Source of the DNA: Klebsiella planticola ATCC 33531 | GTDB lineage: Bacteria > Pseudomonadota > Gammaproteobacteria > Enterobacterales > Enterobacteriaceae | Reading direction: 5' to 3' | Length of the DNA: 64,000 bases | Assembly (NCBI RefSeq): GCF_000735435.1 | Contig: NZ_JMPP01000003.1 | Location: 88,539 to 152,538, forward strand | Position numbers and translations under genes: made by a program | In this document: in pieces, positions 1 to 10,034 of the stretch | Layout: each line of letters opens with the position of its first letter | How positions within the stretch are numbered: position 1 is the stretch's first letter | The notes under the pieces: generated by a model | What the model was told of the DNA's origin: nothing | The model's input: the letters and a program-made list of their open reading frames with translations, nothing else | Database searches by the model: none

Positions 1-499
1 GGGCGCGGCGGGCAATCGCCTGACCAATATTGCCCATCCCCAGCAGGCCGATACGTTTACCGCTCACCTGGGTGGCCAGCGGCATGCCCCCCTTCTCCCA
101 GCGGCCATCTCGTACAAAACGATCGCCCTGACACAGATTGCGGGAACCGGCCAGCAGCAGCCCCATTGCCAGGTCCGCCACGTCGTTAGTCAACACGCCG
201 GAAGTGATGGAAACCTGAATCTGCCGGGAGCGAACATACTCTAAATCCACCGCATCGGTGCCCACGCCGAAAATGGCAATCAGACCCACGTGCGGCAGCA
301 GTTCGAGGACGCTGTTCTGCACTCCGATATCCCCTCGGGTGACAACGGCTGCAATATTCTCTCCCTGCTCACGCAGAAAACCGATGGGATCCTCCTGCTC
401 GTACAGACGCAGCAGCGGGAAGTCGGCCGCCAGCTGTTCCTGCAAGGCATCAATAACGGGGGCCACTAAGAGGATGGCGCGGGTAATAGTACTCTTCAT
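1..499 (-). CDS. D-isomer-specific 2-hydroxyacid dehydrogenase (N-terminal part, cut by window edge)
   Basis: Only the first 166 residues are inside the window; the C-terminal half lies beyond base 1. The visible part begins MKSTITRAILLV and reaches the start of the NAD(P)-binding fold, where GLLGMGNIGQ gives the GxGxxG nucleotide-binding motif near residues 153-162. This arrangement, a split catalytic domain followed by a Rossmann domain, is that of glyoxylate/hydroxypyruvate and 2-ketogluconate reductases. It lies on the same strand as, and downstream of, an IdnR/GntR-like repressor, next to an idnO-like dehydrogenase and a gluconokinase, so a ketogluconate reductase role is plausible by context only. 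The exact substrate cannot be assigned. Confidence 0.85.
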   Translation of the reverse strand, partial: MKSTITRAILLVAPVIDALQEQLAADFPLLRLYEQEDPIGFLREQGENIAAVVTRGDIGVQNSVLELLPHVGLIAIFGVGTDAVDLEYVRSRQIQVSITSGVLTNDVADLAMGLLLAGSRNLCQGDRFVRDGRWEKGGMPLATQVSGKRIGLLGMGNIGQAIARRA

Positions 500-566
500 C
501 AGATCACCTGTTTGACGGTTCATTACGACGGTAGCCACTATCAAACGGTTTTTTAGCCGAACGTTT

Positions 567-582
567 TGCGATCTGCATCACG
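567..582 (-). promoter_or_regulatory. possible CRP site upstream of the dehydrogenase gene
   Basis: On the reverse strand this reads CGTGATGCAGATCGCA, close to the CRP consensus TGTGA-N6-TCACA (one mismatch in each half-site). It lies about 70 bp upstream of the dehydrogenase start at 499, a normal activator distance. This is a pattern match only. Confidence 0.35.
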
Positions 583-709
583 CTGAATCGTGTTAAAAAT
601 TGCTGTTACGGTGTCCGTGATCGCTAAGACAAAAACCCGGTTTTACGCGGGGACAAGCGACGAAGCGTTAACGTTCTGCTAACAGGGCTGCGCCGCCGTT
701 CAGGCAGGA

Positions 710-1702
710 TTAAATGGTTTCGCCCATCGACAGGCGATAGTGCAGATCGACTTTCTCTATGGTTGGCAGTCCTTTGATTTTCTTAATTAAAATCTCAGTG
801 GCCACCTTACCCATTTCATAACGTGGGGTCAGAACGCTTGCCAGCCGCGGGGTGACGATCTGGCCAATCTCCAGACCATGAAAACCGGCGATCGCCAGCT
901 CCTGCGGCACCGCGATACCCGATGCAAGGCACTCCTGTAACACGCCCACCGCCAGGTCATCATTAGTGCAGAGAATCCCGTCCATAGCGGCGTACATCTG
1001 CCGCGCCAGATTCATCATGCCGGTGCCAATCGACACCGACGACACCTTATTGGGGGCAATGCGCCCCGTCGGCAGTCCGGCATTCTCCATCGCCTGACAA
1101 TAGCCGGCGTAGCGCTGCTCATCGCGGACATCGGACATCGACCCAAAATAGATAATGTGCCGCTTGCCGCTCGCCAGCAGCATCGTGGTCATGTCAAAAC
1201 CGGCTTTGAAGTTGTCAAACCCGACGTTGATTCGCCCCGGGTTCTCCGCCAGTCCCATCACCTCCGCGATCGGGATTTTCGCCGCATTGAGGTATTTGTC
1301 CGCCCGCAGCGTATGGAGCGACTCAGTCAGCAGCAAGCCTTTGACATGAAAGGCCAGTACGGCGGCAATCTGCTCCTCTTCACGCTGGCGGTCGTAATCG
1401 TAATTGACCACCAGCGTCTGATAGCCATGAGCCGCGGTCACCGACTCGATGCCGGCCAGCAGGTCGGCGAAGATTTGATTATGAAAAGAGGGAATCAGCA
1501 CGCCGATGCGCGGGACGGCGACGCTGGTCATCGCCGGATTGTCGGGATCGGGCTCGTAACCAATTTCCGCAATCACGCTGGCGATACGCTCCGCCGTCTC
1601 CGGTTTTACTTTATCCGGCGTACGTAAATAGCGGCTGACGGTCATTTTGGTTACGCCAGCCAGCGCTGCAATATCATTGAGCGTAATGCGTTGTGCTTTC
1701 AT
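710..1702 (-). CDS. LacI-family transcriptional regulator, IdnR/GntR-like
   Basis: A 330-residue LacI-type repressor. The N-terminal helix-turn-helix is at about residues 8-27 (LNDIAALAGVTKMTVSRYL), followed by a hinge region and a periplasmic-binding-protein-like sensor domain that starts around VPRIGVLIPSF. The start motif MKAQRITLNDIAALAG resembles GntR/IdnR, the gluconate and idonate repressors. It is transcribed divergently from the idnO-like / gluconokinase / YhcH-family operon and toward the hydroxyacid dehydrogenase, so it probably controls both in response to a sugar acid or its phosphate. The family call is firm. The effector, and whether it is an ortholog of IdnR, are inferred. Confidence 0.88.
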   Translation of the reverse strand: MKAQRITLNDIAALAGVTKMTVSRYLRTPDKVKPETAERIASVIAEIGYEPDPDNPAMTSVAVPRIGVLIPSFHNQIFADLLAGIESVTAAHGYQTLVVNYDYDRQREEEQIAAVLAFHVKGLLLTESLHTLRADKYLNAAKIPIAEVMGLAENPGRINVGFDNFKAGFDMTTMLLASGKRHIIYFGSMSDVRDEQRYAGYCQAMENAGLPTGRIAPNKVSSVSIGTGMMNLARQMYAAMDGILCTNDDLAVGVLQECLASGIAVPQELAIAGFHGLEIGQIVTPRLASVLTPRYEMGKVATEILIKKIKGLPTIEKVDLHYRLSMGETI

Positions 1703-1856
1703 CTATCGACCCGTCAAATACATCCACTGCATCAGGCCATTATGCCTGCCGCTGAAGAAAAAGAGAATCGAACCCTTCCCCCGTTAACCCCTTGAGCAGC
1801 GGTAATTTCCACGCGGCTTCACGTTTAACGTAACCCCTTTTCGTAACACTATTTTG

Positions 1857-1872
1857 AGTGATCTCCATCACA
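1857..1872. promoter_or_regulatory. CRP-binding site candidate in the divergent promoter region
   Basis: AGTGATCTCCATCACA matches the CRP core TGTGA-N6-TCACA with one mismatch. It lies between the LacI-type gene (start 1702) and the idnO-like gene (start 1990), about 118 bp upstream of the latter. This fits catabolite-controlled sugar-acid genes. Confidence 0.6.
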
Positions 1873-1989
1873 GATTTAAGCGGCGAAAATCCGTGATATA
1901 GAGCACAGGTTGTTGCGGTTTGTTTTTTGCCAGTCAGGAATTAAAACGCCCAGCATCATTTATATTCAGCCGTTAATCAGGATATCAAG

Positions 1990-2754
1990 ATGAAAGATCT
2001 TTTCAGCTTACAAGGCAAACGTATTTTAATTACTGGCGCAGGACAAGGCATTGGTTTTGTCATGGCGCAAGGCCTTGCACAATATGGCGCAGAAATTATT
2101 ATCAACGATATTTCAGCGTCCCGGGCAGATGATGCGGTGATGAAATTACGTGATGAAGGTGCGATTGCCCATTCGGCCGTATTTAATGTGACCGATGCCG
2201 ATGCGGTCGAAAATGCGATTGCTAAAATCGAAGAAGAAACCGGCGCTATTGATGTGTTATTCAATAATGCGGGTATTCAGCGACGCCATCCGTTTACCGA
2301 ATTTCCGGTCCAGGAGTGGAATGATGTTATTTCCGTTAACCAGACCGCGGTATTTCTGGTTTCGCAGGCCGTGGCTAAACGCATGGTCAGCCGTCAGCGC
2401 GGAAAAATCGTCAATATCTGTTCCATGCAGAGCGAGCTGGGACGCGACACCATTACGCCTTATGCCGCCGCCAAAGGGGCGGTCAAAATGCTGACCCGCG
2501 GCATGTGCGTCGAGCTGGCGCGCTATAACATTCAGGTCAACGGCATCGCACCGGGCTACTTTAAAACCGCCATGACCCAGGCACTGGTGGACGATCGCGC
2601 CTTTACCGACTGGTTGTGCAAACGCACGCCTGCCAACCGCTGGGGCGATCCGCAAGAGCTGGTCGGTGCGGCGGTGTTCCTCTCCTCCAGAGCATCCGAT
2701 TTCGTCAATGGTCATCTGTTGTTTGTCGACGGCGGCATGCTGGTTGCCGTCTGA
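1990..2754 (+). CDS. SDR-family dehydrogenase, gluconate 5-dehydrogenase (IdnO)-like
   Basis: A 254-residue classical short-chain dehydrogenase/reductase. It shows the TGAGQGIG cofactor loop at residues 15-22, NNAG at 92-95, and the catalytic set Ser145, Tyr158 and Lys162 (YAAAK). It resembles IdnO, which interconverts 5-ketogluconate and gluconate with NAD(P)H. It is the first gene of an operon followed 14 bp later by gluconokinase, which would phosphorylate the gluconate produced, so the context supports the assignment. Other sugar-acid dehydrogenases of this family (for example KduD-type) are the main alternative. An upstream CRP-like site and a divergent LacI-type repressor suggest induction by substrate and catabolite control. 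Confidence 0.82.
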   Translation: MKDLFSLQGKRILITGAGQGIGFVMAQGLAQYGAEIIINDISASRADDAVMKLRDEGAIAHSAVFNVTDADAVENAIAKIEEETGAIDVLFNNAGIQRRHPFTEFPVQEWNDVISVNQTAVFLVSQAVAKRMVSRQRGKIVNICSMQSELGRDTITPYAAAKGAVKMLTRGMCVELARYNIQVNGIAPGYFKTAMTQALVDDRAFTDWLCKRTPANRWGDPQELVGAAVFLSSRASDFVNGHLLFVDGGMLVAV

Positions 2755-2768
2755 TTAAGGAGCGCATT

Positions 2769-3299
2769 ATGGCAGGGCAATGCATTATTTTGATGGGCGT
2801 CTCAGGCACCGGGAAAACCACCGTCGGGCAGGCGCTGGCCCAGGCGCTTGGCGCGAAGTTCATCGATGGCGACGATCTGCATCCACGGCAGAATATTGTC
2901 AAAATGGCCGCCAGCCAGCCGCTCGATGATGACGATCGCCGGCCCTGGCTGGAGCGGATTGCCGACGTGATTTTCAGCCTGGAGCAAAAGAATGAATCCG
3001 GCGTGCTGGTCTGCTCGGCGCTGAAAAAACGCTATCGCGACCGTCTGCGTGAAGGCAGCGACAACCTGCGTTTTCTGTGGCTGACCGGCGACTATGAGTG
3101 CATTCTGCAGCGGATGCAGCAGCGTAAAGGCCACTTTATGCCGGAAGCGCTGCTGCGCAGCCAGTTTGCCGCCCTGGAGACACCGGACGCCAGCGAGCGC
3201 GATATCATCGCCGTTGATATCGCCCCCGACGTGGCGACTATCGTCGCGCAATCCATCACCTTACTTGACCCTCACCCACTACAGGGAGTCCCGGCATGA
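2769..3299 (+). CDS. gluconokinase (IdnK/GntK type)
   Basis: A 176-residue P-loop kinase that converts gluconate plus ATP to 6-phosphogluconate for the Entner-Doudoroff or pentose phosphate routes. The Walker A motif GVSGTGKT is at residues 10-17, followed by the family motif FIDGDDLHP (residues 31-39). The start at 2769 is preferred over upstream in-frame codons because it follows AAGGAGCGCATT and gives the usual gluconokinase N-terminus MAG-ILMGVSG. The sequence is closer to IdnK than to GntK by eye. Its stop overlaps the start of the next gene (ATGA), indicating translational coupling in the operon. Confidence 0.92.
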   Translation: MAGQCIILMGVSGTGKTTVGQALAQALGAKFIDGDDLHPRQNIVKMAASQPLDDDDRRPWLERIADVIFSLEQKNESGVLVCSALKKRYRDRLREGSDNLRFLWLTGDYECILQRMQQRKGHFMPEALLRSQFAALETPDASERDIIAVDIAPDVATIVAQSITLLDPHPLQGVPA

Positions 3300-3763
3300 T
3301 TATCGATACCCTCAACGCTGGCGCAAAAAACGCGTTCTATCCGCCGGTGATCCGCAAAGCTTTACAGGCCGTCGCCCAGCAGGATCCGCACTCCCTACCG
3401 CCGGGAAAATATACCGTCGATGGAGACAATCTGTTTTTCACCGTGGTCGAAGGCCAGACGCGGCCACTGGCGGAACAACGCCCGGAGTACCATCGTCAGT
3501 ATATTGATATTCATATTGTCCTGGCAGGGGTGGAGATTATCGGCGCCGGCAATAAAGGCCTGGCGATCGTCCCGGACGGCCCGTTTAAAGAGGCGCACGA
3601 TATTGGCTTTTGTGAAAAGATCGGCAGCGAAACGCTGATTCATCTGCATCCGGAAGAGCTGGCCATTTTGTTTCCGGGCGAACTGCACCGTCCGATGGGC
3701 GCGATGGATGCCGGCGCGCCGCTGCGCAAAATTATCGTTAAGATAGATAACGCTCTGCTGTAG
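3296..3763 (+). CDS. YhcH/YjgK/YiaL family protein (DUF386)
   Basis: A 155-residue cupin-like protein of the YhcH/YjgK/YiaL family. The conserved block around EYHRQYIDIHIVLAGVE and the later LHPEELAILFPGELHRP segment carry the histidines and acidic residues typical of the fold. Members of this family sit in sialic acid, gulonate and other sugar-acid operons and are suspected anomerases or isomerases, but the activity is generally not proven. Here it is the last gene of the idnO-like/gluconokinase operon and overlaps the kinase stop by 4 bp. A role in ketogluconate or idonate handling is inferred from context. Confidence 0.88.
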   Translation: MIIDTLNAGAKNAFYPPVIRKALQAVAQQDPHSLPPGKYTVDGDNLFFTVVEGQTRPLAEQRPEYHRQYIDIHIVLAGVEIIGAGNKGLAIVPDGPFKEAHDIGFCEKIGSETLIHLHPEELAILFPGELHRPMGAMDAGAPLRKIIVKIDNALL

Positions 3764-3780
3764 CTGTCCCGCCGTACTCA

Positions 3781-3805
3781 GCCCCACGAGATCCTTCGCG
3801 GGGCC
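3781..3805. terminator. hairpin between convergent genes
   Basis: GCCCCACGA and TCGCGGGGC can pair (with one G-T pair) in the gap between the YhcH-family gene and the convergent lipoprotein gene. There is no T-tract, so it is at best a weak terminator. Confidence 0.35.
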
Positions 3806-3816
3806 CCGGATAACCG

Positions 3817-4050
3817 TTAGTTATCCAGTTCGTCCATCGACTTCACCTGATCGCGATTGATCTGTTCAGTCCGGCCGGTTTCCGCATTTTTGTATGACAC
3901 CATACCGGTGTCATCATCCACCTGCGGCTTACCATCAGTGACGATCGTTTTACCGTCGGTCGTTTTCAGCGACTGGTTCGATGAACAGCCCGCCACAAAC
4001 ACCATTGCCGTCGCCGCCAGCGCGGATGCCATCAGAATTTTGTTCCGCAT
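3817..4050 (-). CDS. small lipoprotein, YgdI/YgdR family (DUF903)
   Basis: A 77-residue protein with a signal peptide and the lipobox VAGC near residues 18-21, so the mature lipoprotein is about 57 residues and starts at Cys21. The body (KTTDGKTIVTDGKPQVDDD, then GMVSYKNAETG) is the DUF903 beta fold seen in YgdI, YgdR and other small enterobacterial lipoproteins of unknown function. The start at 4050 is chosen over the upstream in-frame ATG at 4074 because AGGAGG lies 5 nt before it and the lipoprotein signal begins there. It stands alone between a sugar-acid operon and carB and is convergent with the former. Confidence 0.88.
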   Translation of the reverse strand: MRNKILMASALAATAMVFVAGCSSNQSLKTTDGKTIVTDGKPQVDDDTGMVSYKNAETGRTEQINRDQVKSMDELDN

Positions 4051-4154
4051 TGTATCCTCCTGTCTTTCCGTCAATTGATATCGTTATGATGCTAACTATA
4101 GTTAGCCTCACCAGACGGGCAGTGAAAAGCAGAACTCTCCGAAGATGGCGCGGA

Positions 4155-4188
4155 TAAAAAAAAGGCCGACGATTTCTCGTCAGCCCTT
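4155..4188 (-). terminator. rho-independent terminator of carAB
   Basis: On the reverse strand, GGGCTGACGA and TCGTCGGCC pair around a GAAA loop and are followed by a run of eight T. It lies about 35 bp past the carB stop. Confidence 0.9.
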
Positions 4189-4220
4189 GTTGTTCCGCGA
4201 CCCGGTATTAACGAGGCGGC

Positions 4221-7200
4221 TTACTTTTTAATTTGCGCGTGCATTTCCTGAACCGAGGTCACTTTCTCGATGGCGTTAGCGTTGAGCGCCATCGCCGTGG
4301 CGAAACCGCCGTTCAGGGTGGTGTCGTAATGCACTTTGTACTGCAGGGCGCTGCGGCGAATCAGCTTGGAGTCTTCAATCGCCTGACGACCTTCGGTGGT
4401 GTTGATGATGTAGGTGTATTCGCCATTCTTGATACGGTCCTGAATGTGCGGACGACCTTCATGCACCTTGTTCACCAGACGTGGGTTGATCCCCGCCTCA
4501 CCCAGCACAATCGCGGTACCGTGAGTCGCATCCAGTTCGAAGCCGAACTTCAGCAGTTTCGCCGCCAGGTCAACAACACGCTCTTTGTCGCCTTCGCGAA
4601 CGGAGAGCAGCGCGCGCCCCTGTTTTTTCATCGTGGAGCTGCTGCCGAGCTGCGCTTTAGCGAACGCTTCGGCAAAAGTACGGCCCACGCCCATCACTTC
4701 CCCGGTAGAGCGCATTTCTGGCCCTAACAGCGGGTCAACGCCCGGGAATTTGTTGAACGGCAGCACCACTTCTTTCACCGAGTAGTACGGCGGGATAATT
4801 TCTCTGGTTACGCCCTGCTGTGCCAGAGTCTGGCCAGCCATCACGCGCGCCGCGACTTTGGCCAGCGGGACGCCGGTGGCTTTCGAGACGAACGGGACGG
4901 TACGCGCCGCACGCGGGTTCACTTCAATCAGGTACACTTCATTGTTTTTCACCGCGAACTGGACGTTCATCAGGCCACGGACCTGCAGTTCAAAGGCCAG
5001 CTTCTGTACCTGCTCACGCATCACATCCTGAATTTCCTTGCTCAGGGTGTAGGCCGGCAGAGAACATGCGGAGTCACCGGAGTGCACGCCCGCCTGTTCG
5101 ATGTGCTCCATGATGCCACCAATCAGCACCATTTCGCCGTCGCAGATAGCATCAACGTCGACCTCGACCGCATCGTCAAGGAAGCGATCCAGCAGAACCG
5201 GTGCGTCGTTCGAGACGCTGACCGCGGTCTGGAAGTAGCGCTTCAGGTCGGCTTCGTCGTAGACGATTTCCATCGCCCGCCCGCCCAGGACGTAGGACGG
5301 GCGCACCACCAGCGGGTAGCCAATCTCTTTCGCCTTCTCAACGGCCATCTCAATGGTCGTTACGGTCGCGTTCGCCGGCTGTTTCAGCTTCAGACGGTCA
5401 ACCGCCTGCTGGAAACGTTCACGGTCTTCGGCACGGTCAATCGCATCCGGGCTGGTACCGATAACCGGTACGCCAGCCGCTTCCAGCGCACGCGCCAGTT
5501 TCAGCGGCGTCTGGCCGCCGTACTGGACGATAACGCCCTTCGGCTTCTCGATGCGGACGATTTCCAGCACGTCTTCCAGCGTCACCGGCTCAAAGTACAG
5601 ACGGTCGGAGGTGTCGTAGTCGGTAGAGACGGTTTCCGGGTTACAGTTAACCATAATGGTCTCGTAACCGTCTTCGCGCAGCGCCAGCGAAGCATGTACG
5701 CAGCAGTAGTCAAATTCGATACCCTGGCCGATACGGTTCGGGCCGCCGCCGAGGACCATGATTTTATCGCGGTCAACGGACGGGTTCGCTTCACACTCGT
5801 CTTCATAGGTGGAGTACATATAGGCGGTATCGGTGGCGAATTCCGCCGCGCAGGTATCTACACGCTTGTAGACCGGGTGCAGGTTGTACTGGTCGCGCAG
5901 CTTGCGGATTTCGCCTTCACGAACGCCCGCCAGTTTGGCCAGACGCGCGTCGGCAAAGCCTTTGCGCTTCAGCTGGCGCAGGAAGTCAGGCGTCAGACCG
6001 GTGATGCCGAGGTCAGCCACTTTCTCTTCCAGACGGACCAGCTCTTCAATTTGTACCAGGAACCAGCGGTCGATGTTGGTCAGGTTGAAGACGCCGTCCA
6101 CGGACAGCCCCGCGCGGAACGCATCGGCGATGTACCAGATACGCTCGGCGCCGGCATCTTTCAGCTCACGGCGAATTTTGGTCAGCGCTTCCGGGTCGTC
6201 GAGACTGACTTTCGGGTCGAAACCGGTAGCCCCCACTTCCAGGCCGCGCAGCGCTTTCTGCAGGGATTCCTGCTGGGTGCGGCCAATCGCCATCACTTCG
6301 CCCACGGATTTCATCTGAGTAGTCAGACGGTCGTTAGCGCCAACGAATTTTTCGAAGTTGAAGCGGGGAATCTTGGTCACGACATAGTCGATGGACGGTT
6401 CGAACGAGGCCGGCGTACGGCCACCGGTGATGTCGTTCATCAGCTCATCGAGGGTGTAGCCGACCGCCAGCTTGGCCGCCACTTTAGCAATCGGGAAACC
6501 GGTCGCTTTCGATGCCAGCGCGGAGGAGCGTGATACGCGCGGGTTCATTTCGATAACAATCAGACGGCCGTCTTTCGGGTTAACGGAGAACTGAACGTTA
6601 GAGCCCCCGGTTTCCACGCCAATTTCACGCAGCACCGCCATCGATGCATTACGCATCACCTGGTATTCTTTATCGGTCAGGGTTTGCGCCGGCGCGACGG
6701 TAATGGAATCGCCGGTGTGGATCCCCATGGCGTCGAAGTTTTCGATCGAGCAGACGATGATGCAGTTATCGTTCTTATCACGCACCACTTCCATTTCGTA
6801 CTCTTTCCAGCCGATCAGCGATTCATCAATCAGCAGTTCGTTGGTCGGAGAGAGGTCCAGCCCGCGGGCACAAATTTCTTCGAACTCTTCACGGTTGTAA
6901 GCGATACCGCCGCCGGTGCCGCCCATGGTGAAAGACGGACGGATGATGCATGGGTAGCCCACGTCTGCGGCCACCGCCAGCGCTTCTTCCATGGTGTGCG
7001 CAATGCCGGAACGCGCGGTATCCAGACCGATTTTCTTCATTGCCACATCGAAGCGACGGCGGTCTTCCGCTTTATCAATCGCGTCAGCGGTAGCGCCGAT
7101 CATGGTGACGCCGAATTCGGCCAGCACGCCCTGACGTTCCAGCTCCAGCGCGCAGTTCAGCGCCGTCTGACCGCCCATGGTCGGCAGTACCGCATCCGGA

Positions 7201-7445
7201 CGCTCTTTTTCGATAATTTTGCGCACGACTTCCCAGTGAATCGGCTCAATATAGGTCGCATCGGCCATTTCCGGGTCGGTCATGATGGTGGCCGGGTTGG
7301 AGTTCACCAGAATGACACGGTAACCTTCTTCGCGCAGGGCCTTACAGGCCTGAGCGCCAGAGTAGTCAAATTCGCAAGCCTGGCCGATAACGATCGGGCC
7401 AGCGCCAAGAATCAGGATGCTTTTTATGTCTGTACGTTTTGGCAT
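4221..7445 (-). CDS. carB: carbamoyl-phosphate synthase large subunit
   Basis: A 1074-residue protein, against 1073 in E. coli. It makes carbamoyl phosphate from bicarbonate, ammonia (channelled from CarA) and two ATP, feeding pyrimidine and arginine synthesis. Two homologous ATP-grasp halves are visible: the first begins with [19 protein letters not shown], the second with [17 protein letters not shown] near residue 560. The C-terminal part is the MGS-like allosteric domain for UMP and ornithine. The start MPKRTDIKS at 7445 follows GGAGAAAAGAGCC and matches the family N-terminus. It is 16 bp downstream of carA in one operon and ends at a strong terminator. Confidence 0.98.
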   Translation of the reverse strand: MPKRTDIKSILILGAGPIVIGQACEFDYSGAQACKALREEGYRVILVNSNPATIMTDPEMADATYIEPIHWEVVRKIIEKERPDAVLPTMGGQTALNCALELERQGVLAEFGVTMIGATADAIDKAEDRRRFDVAMKKIGLDTARSGIAHTMEEALAVAADVGYPCIIRPSFTMGGTGGGIAYNREEFEEICARGLDLSPTNELLIDESLIGWKEYEMEVVRDKNDNCIIVCSIENFDAMGIHTGDSITVAPAQTLTDKEYQVMRNASMAVLREIGVETGGSNVQFSVNPKDGRLIVIEMNPRVSRSSALASKATGFPIAKVAAKLAVGYTLDELMNDITGGRTPASFEPSIDYVVTKIPRFNFEKFVGANDRLTTQMKSVGEVMAIGRTQQESLQKALRGLEVGATGFDPKVSLDDPEALTKIRRELKDAGAERIWYIADAFRAGLSVDGVFNLTNIDRWFLVQIEELVRLEEKVADLGITGLTPDFLRQLKRKGFADARLAKLAGVREGEIRKLRDQYNLHPVYKRVDTCAAEFATDTAYMYSTYEDECEANPSVDRDKIMVLGGGPNRIGQGIEFDYCCVHASLALREDGYETIMVNCNPETVSTDYDTSDRLYFEPVTLEDVLEIVRIEKPKGVIVQYGGQTPLKLARALEAAGVPVIGTSPDAIDRAEDRERFQQAVDRLKLKQPANATVTTIEMAVEKAKEIGYPLVVRPSYVLGGRAMEIVYDEADLKRYFQTAVSVSNDAPVLLDRFLDDAVEVDVDAICDGEMVLIGGIMEHIEQAGVHSGDSACSLPAYTLSKEIQDVMREQVQKLAFELQVRGLMNVQFAVKNNEVYLIEVNPRAARTVPFVSKATGVPLAKVAARVMAGQTLAQQGVTREIIPPYYSVKEVVLPFNKFPGVDPLLGPEMRSTGEVMGVGRTFAEAFAKAQLGSSSTMKKQGRALLSVREGDKERVVDLAAKLLKFGFELDATHGTAIVLGEAGINPRLVNKVHEGRPHIQDRIKNGEYTYIINTTEGRQAIEDSKLIRRSALQYKVHYDTTLNGGFATAMALNANAIEKVTSVQEMHAQIKK

Positions 7446-7461
7446 GGCTCTTTTCTCCTGA

Positions 7462-8610
7462 TTATTTCGCGGACTGGCGGTACTGCTCAATTAATGCAAT
7501 AAAATGGTCGAACAACGGCGCGGCATCGTGCGGGCCTGGGCTCGCTTCCGGGTGGCCCTGGAAGCTAAACGCCGGTTTGTCAGTGCGGTGGATGCCCTGC
7601 AGCGTCCCGTCGAACAGCGACTTGTGGGTCACGCGCAGGTTAGCCGGCATGGAGGCTTCGTCGACCGCAAAACCGTGGTTCTGGGCGGTAATCATCACCA
7701 CATTATTATCGATATCTTTAACCGGGTGGTTGCCGCCGTGGTGGCCGAACTTCATCTTAACGGTCTTCGCACCGCTCGCCAGCGCCAGCAGCTGATGGCC
7801 GAGGCAGATGCCGAATACCGGAATATCGGTCTCGAGGAATTTCTCAATCGCGGTAATGGCGTAATCGCACGGCGCCGGGTCGCCAGGGCCGTTGGACAGG
7901 AAGATACCGTCCGGATTCATCTTCAGCACCTCTTCGGCGGAGGTTTTCGCCGGCACCACCGTCAGGCGGCAGCCGCGGTCAACCAGCATGCGCAGAATGT
8001 TGCGTTTAGCGCCAAAATCGTAGGCCACAACGTGGAACGGCAGCTCGCTTTCCGCCTTCGCTTCCGGCAGGTCGCCCGCCAGCGTCCAGCTGCCTTGCGT
8101 CCAGCTGTAGGTTTCTGAAGTGGTGACTTCTTTCGCCAGGTCCATGCCGTTCAGGCCAGGGAACGCTTTGGCTTTTTCCAGCGCCAGCTGCGCATCCAGG
8201 TTATCACCCACGATGATGCAGCCGTTCTGTGCGCCTTTTTCACGCAGCAAACGCGTCAGCTTACGGGTATCGATATCGGCAATCGCCACGATGTTATGGC
8301 GTTTGAGGTAAGAAGAGAGGTCTTCGGTATTGCGGAAGTTGCTGGCAATCAGCGGCAGGTCGCGAATGACCAGACCCTGCGCATGTACCTGAGAAGATTC
8401 TTCATCGCTGTCGTTGGTGCCGACATTACCAATATGGGGATAAGTAAGAGTGACAATTTGGCGGGAATAGGAAGGATCAGTGAGGATTTCTTGATAACCG
8501 GTCATTGAAGTATTGAAAACGACTTCCCCAACCGCCGTGCCCGTTGCCCCGATGGCCCGACCGTGAAACTGGGTTCCGTCTTCCAGAACCAATAGCGCTG
8601 ACTTAATCAA
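7462..8610 (-). CDS. carA: carbamoyl-phosphate synthase small (glutaminase) subunit
   Basis: A 382-residue protein, the same length as in E. coli. The C-terminal class I glutamine amidotransferase domain has the nucleophile motif FGICLGHQ and the His-Glu pair in [11 protein letters not shown]; it releases ammonia for CarB. I place the start at the TTG at 8610 (reading M-IKSALLV), as in E. coli: GGAGGG lies 4 nt before it. An upstream in-frame GTG at 8637 lacks a good ribosome site. The upstream region carries ARG-type and PUR-type operator sequences, consistent with dual arginine and purine/pyrimidine control. Confidence 0.97.
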   Translation of the reverse strand: MIKSALLVLEDGTQFHGRAIGATGTAVGEVVFNTSMTGYQEILTDPSYSRQIVTLTYPHIGNVGTNDSDEESSQVHAQGLVIRDLPLIASNFRNTEDLSSYLKRHNIVAIADIDTRKLTRLLREKGAQNGCIIVGDNLDAQLALEKAKAFPGLNGMDLAKEVTTSETYSWTQGSWTLAGDLPEAKAESELPFHVVAYDFGAKRNILRMLVDRGCRLTVVPAKTSAEEVLKMNPDGIFLSNGPGDPAPCDYAITAIEKFLETDIPVFGICLGHQLLALASGAKTVKMKFGHHGGNHPVKDIDNNVVMITAQNHGFAVDEASMPANLRVTHKSLFDGTLQGIHRTDKPAFSFQGHPEASPGPHDAAPLFDHFIALIEQYRQSAK

Positions 8611-8641
8611 AACACCCTCCAGAGAATATTCACTCACTTTA

Positions 8642-8681
8642 TTTGCATATTAATGCATGTGCATGACATGAATCAATGCAA
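8642..8681 (-). promoter_or_regulatory. ARG-box-like operator before carA
   Basis: TGCATATTAATGCA (8644-8657) is a perfect palindrome and matches the ArgR consensus TGAAT-N4-ATTCA at all but one position in each half. A second, weaker set of half-sites (TGAAT, ATGCA) follows within 25 bp, as expected for the paired ARG boxes over the downstream carAB promoter. It lies 32-71 bp before the TTG start. Confidence 0.6.
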
Positions 8682-8830
8682 ATTTGCTTACCTATGGATT
8701 TCTGGCAAACGGCGGCATTCTGGAGAGATGTCGGGTAAAAGTCAACTTAAAGCCGATATTTTTTATCTCTTTTTACGTCACTGACCTCTCAGCACTGCGT
8801 TAGCAGGCAAAAAGATCAACAAACTATGCA

Positions 8831-8846
8831 GAGAAAACGCTTGCGG
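8831..8846 (-). promoter_or_regulatory. PurR operator candidate before carA
   Basis: On the reverse strand this reads CCGCAAGCGTTTTCTC, matching 12 of 16 positions of the PurR consensus ACGCAAACGTTTTCGT with the central half-sites intact. In E. coli, PurR represses the upstream carAB promoter, and the position here, about 220 bp before carA, is compatible. Confidence 0.6.
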
Positions 8847-8953
8847 ACCAGGAAGATTGCAAAACAGCGCGCGCAGGAACAAAAAAGTAGACCAGATGGT
8901 CAAAATTTACAATAACACAACAAAAAATGGAGGGATAATTTAAGATTATAGCT

Positions 8954-8979
8954 ATTTCATCAATTTTAATTGATGAAAT
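8954..8979. repeat. 26-bp perfect AT-rich palindrome
   Basis: ATTTCATCAATT and AATTGATGAAAT are exact inverted repeats separated by TT. The palindrome lies between dapB and carA, about 345 bp before the carA start and just beyond the dapB terminator. It could be a regulator-binding site in the long carAB control region or part of transcript-end structure. Confidence 0.75.
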
Positions 8980-8984
8980 GATGA

Positions 8985-9016
8985 AAAATAAAAAGGGCAA
9001 TAAAATATTGCCCTTT
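8985..9016 (-). terminator. rho-independent terminator of dapB
   Basis: On the reverse strand GGGCAAT and ATTGCCC pair around ATTTT and are followed by TTTTTATTTTT. It lies about 55 bp after the dapB stop. Confidence 0.88.
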
Positions 9017-9068
9017 GCAATCAATTACATATTGAATGCAATAACCACATCACGATGGGTAATAAAAC

Positions 9069-9905
<837 letters not shown>

Positions 9906-10034
9906 TTAACTTAACGTAAATTGTTTCCAGATTAACCAGCCCGTCGATGAGCCGCTACTGTAAAACACCGATAATTAGAAATTTATGACAAACGGCGTTC
10001 GATATCAGTAAAAACTATACGCCGGCGTCGTTTC

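Larger units (their letters stand above)
8611..9068. other. carA-dapB intergenic control region (458 bp)
   Basis: No gene is seen here. The region holds the ARG- and PUR-type sites and promoters of carAB at its left side, a perfect AT-rich palindrome in the middle and the dapB terminator at its right side. The length is similar to the complex carAB control region of E. coli. Confidence 0.7.

Noticed and set aside
660..690. GTTAAC-rich sequence downstream of the IdnR-like gene as a member of the GGTTAATCGATTAACC operator set
   Set aside because: The half-sites and spacing do not match, and it lies over 10 kb from the regulator. It may belong to the IdnR-like protein but I cannot support a palindrome.
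5082..6533. Long open frame (483 codons) on the plus strand across carB
   Set aside because: It is antisense to the strongly conserved carB reading frame, has no recognisable domain and arises from the codon bias of a GC-rich gene.
8611..8637. GTG at 8637 as carA start (391 residues)
   Set aside because: No Shine-Dalgarno precedes it, whereas the TTG at 8610 has GGAGGG and gives the experimentally known E. coli N-terminus.
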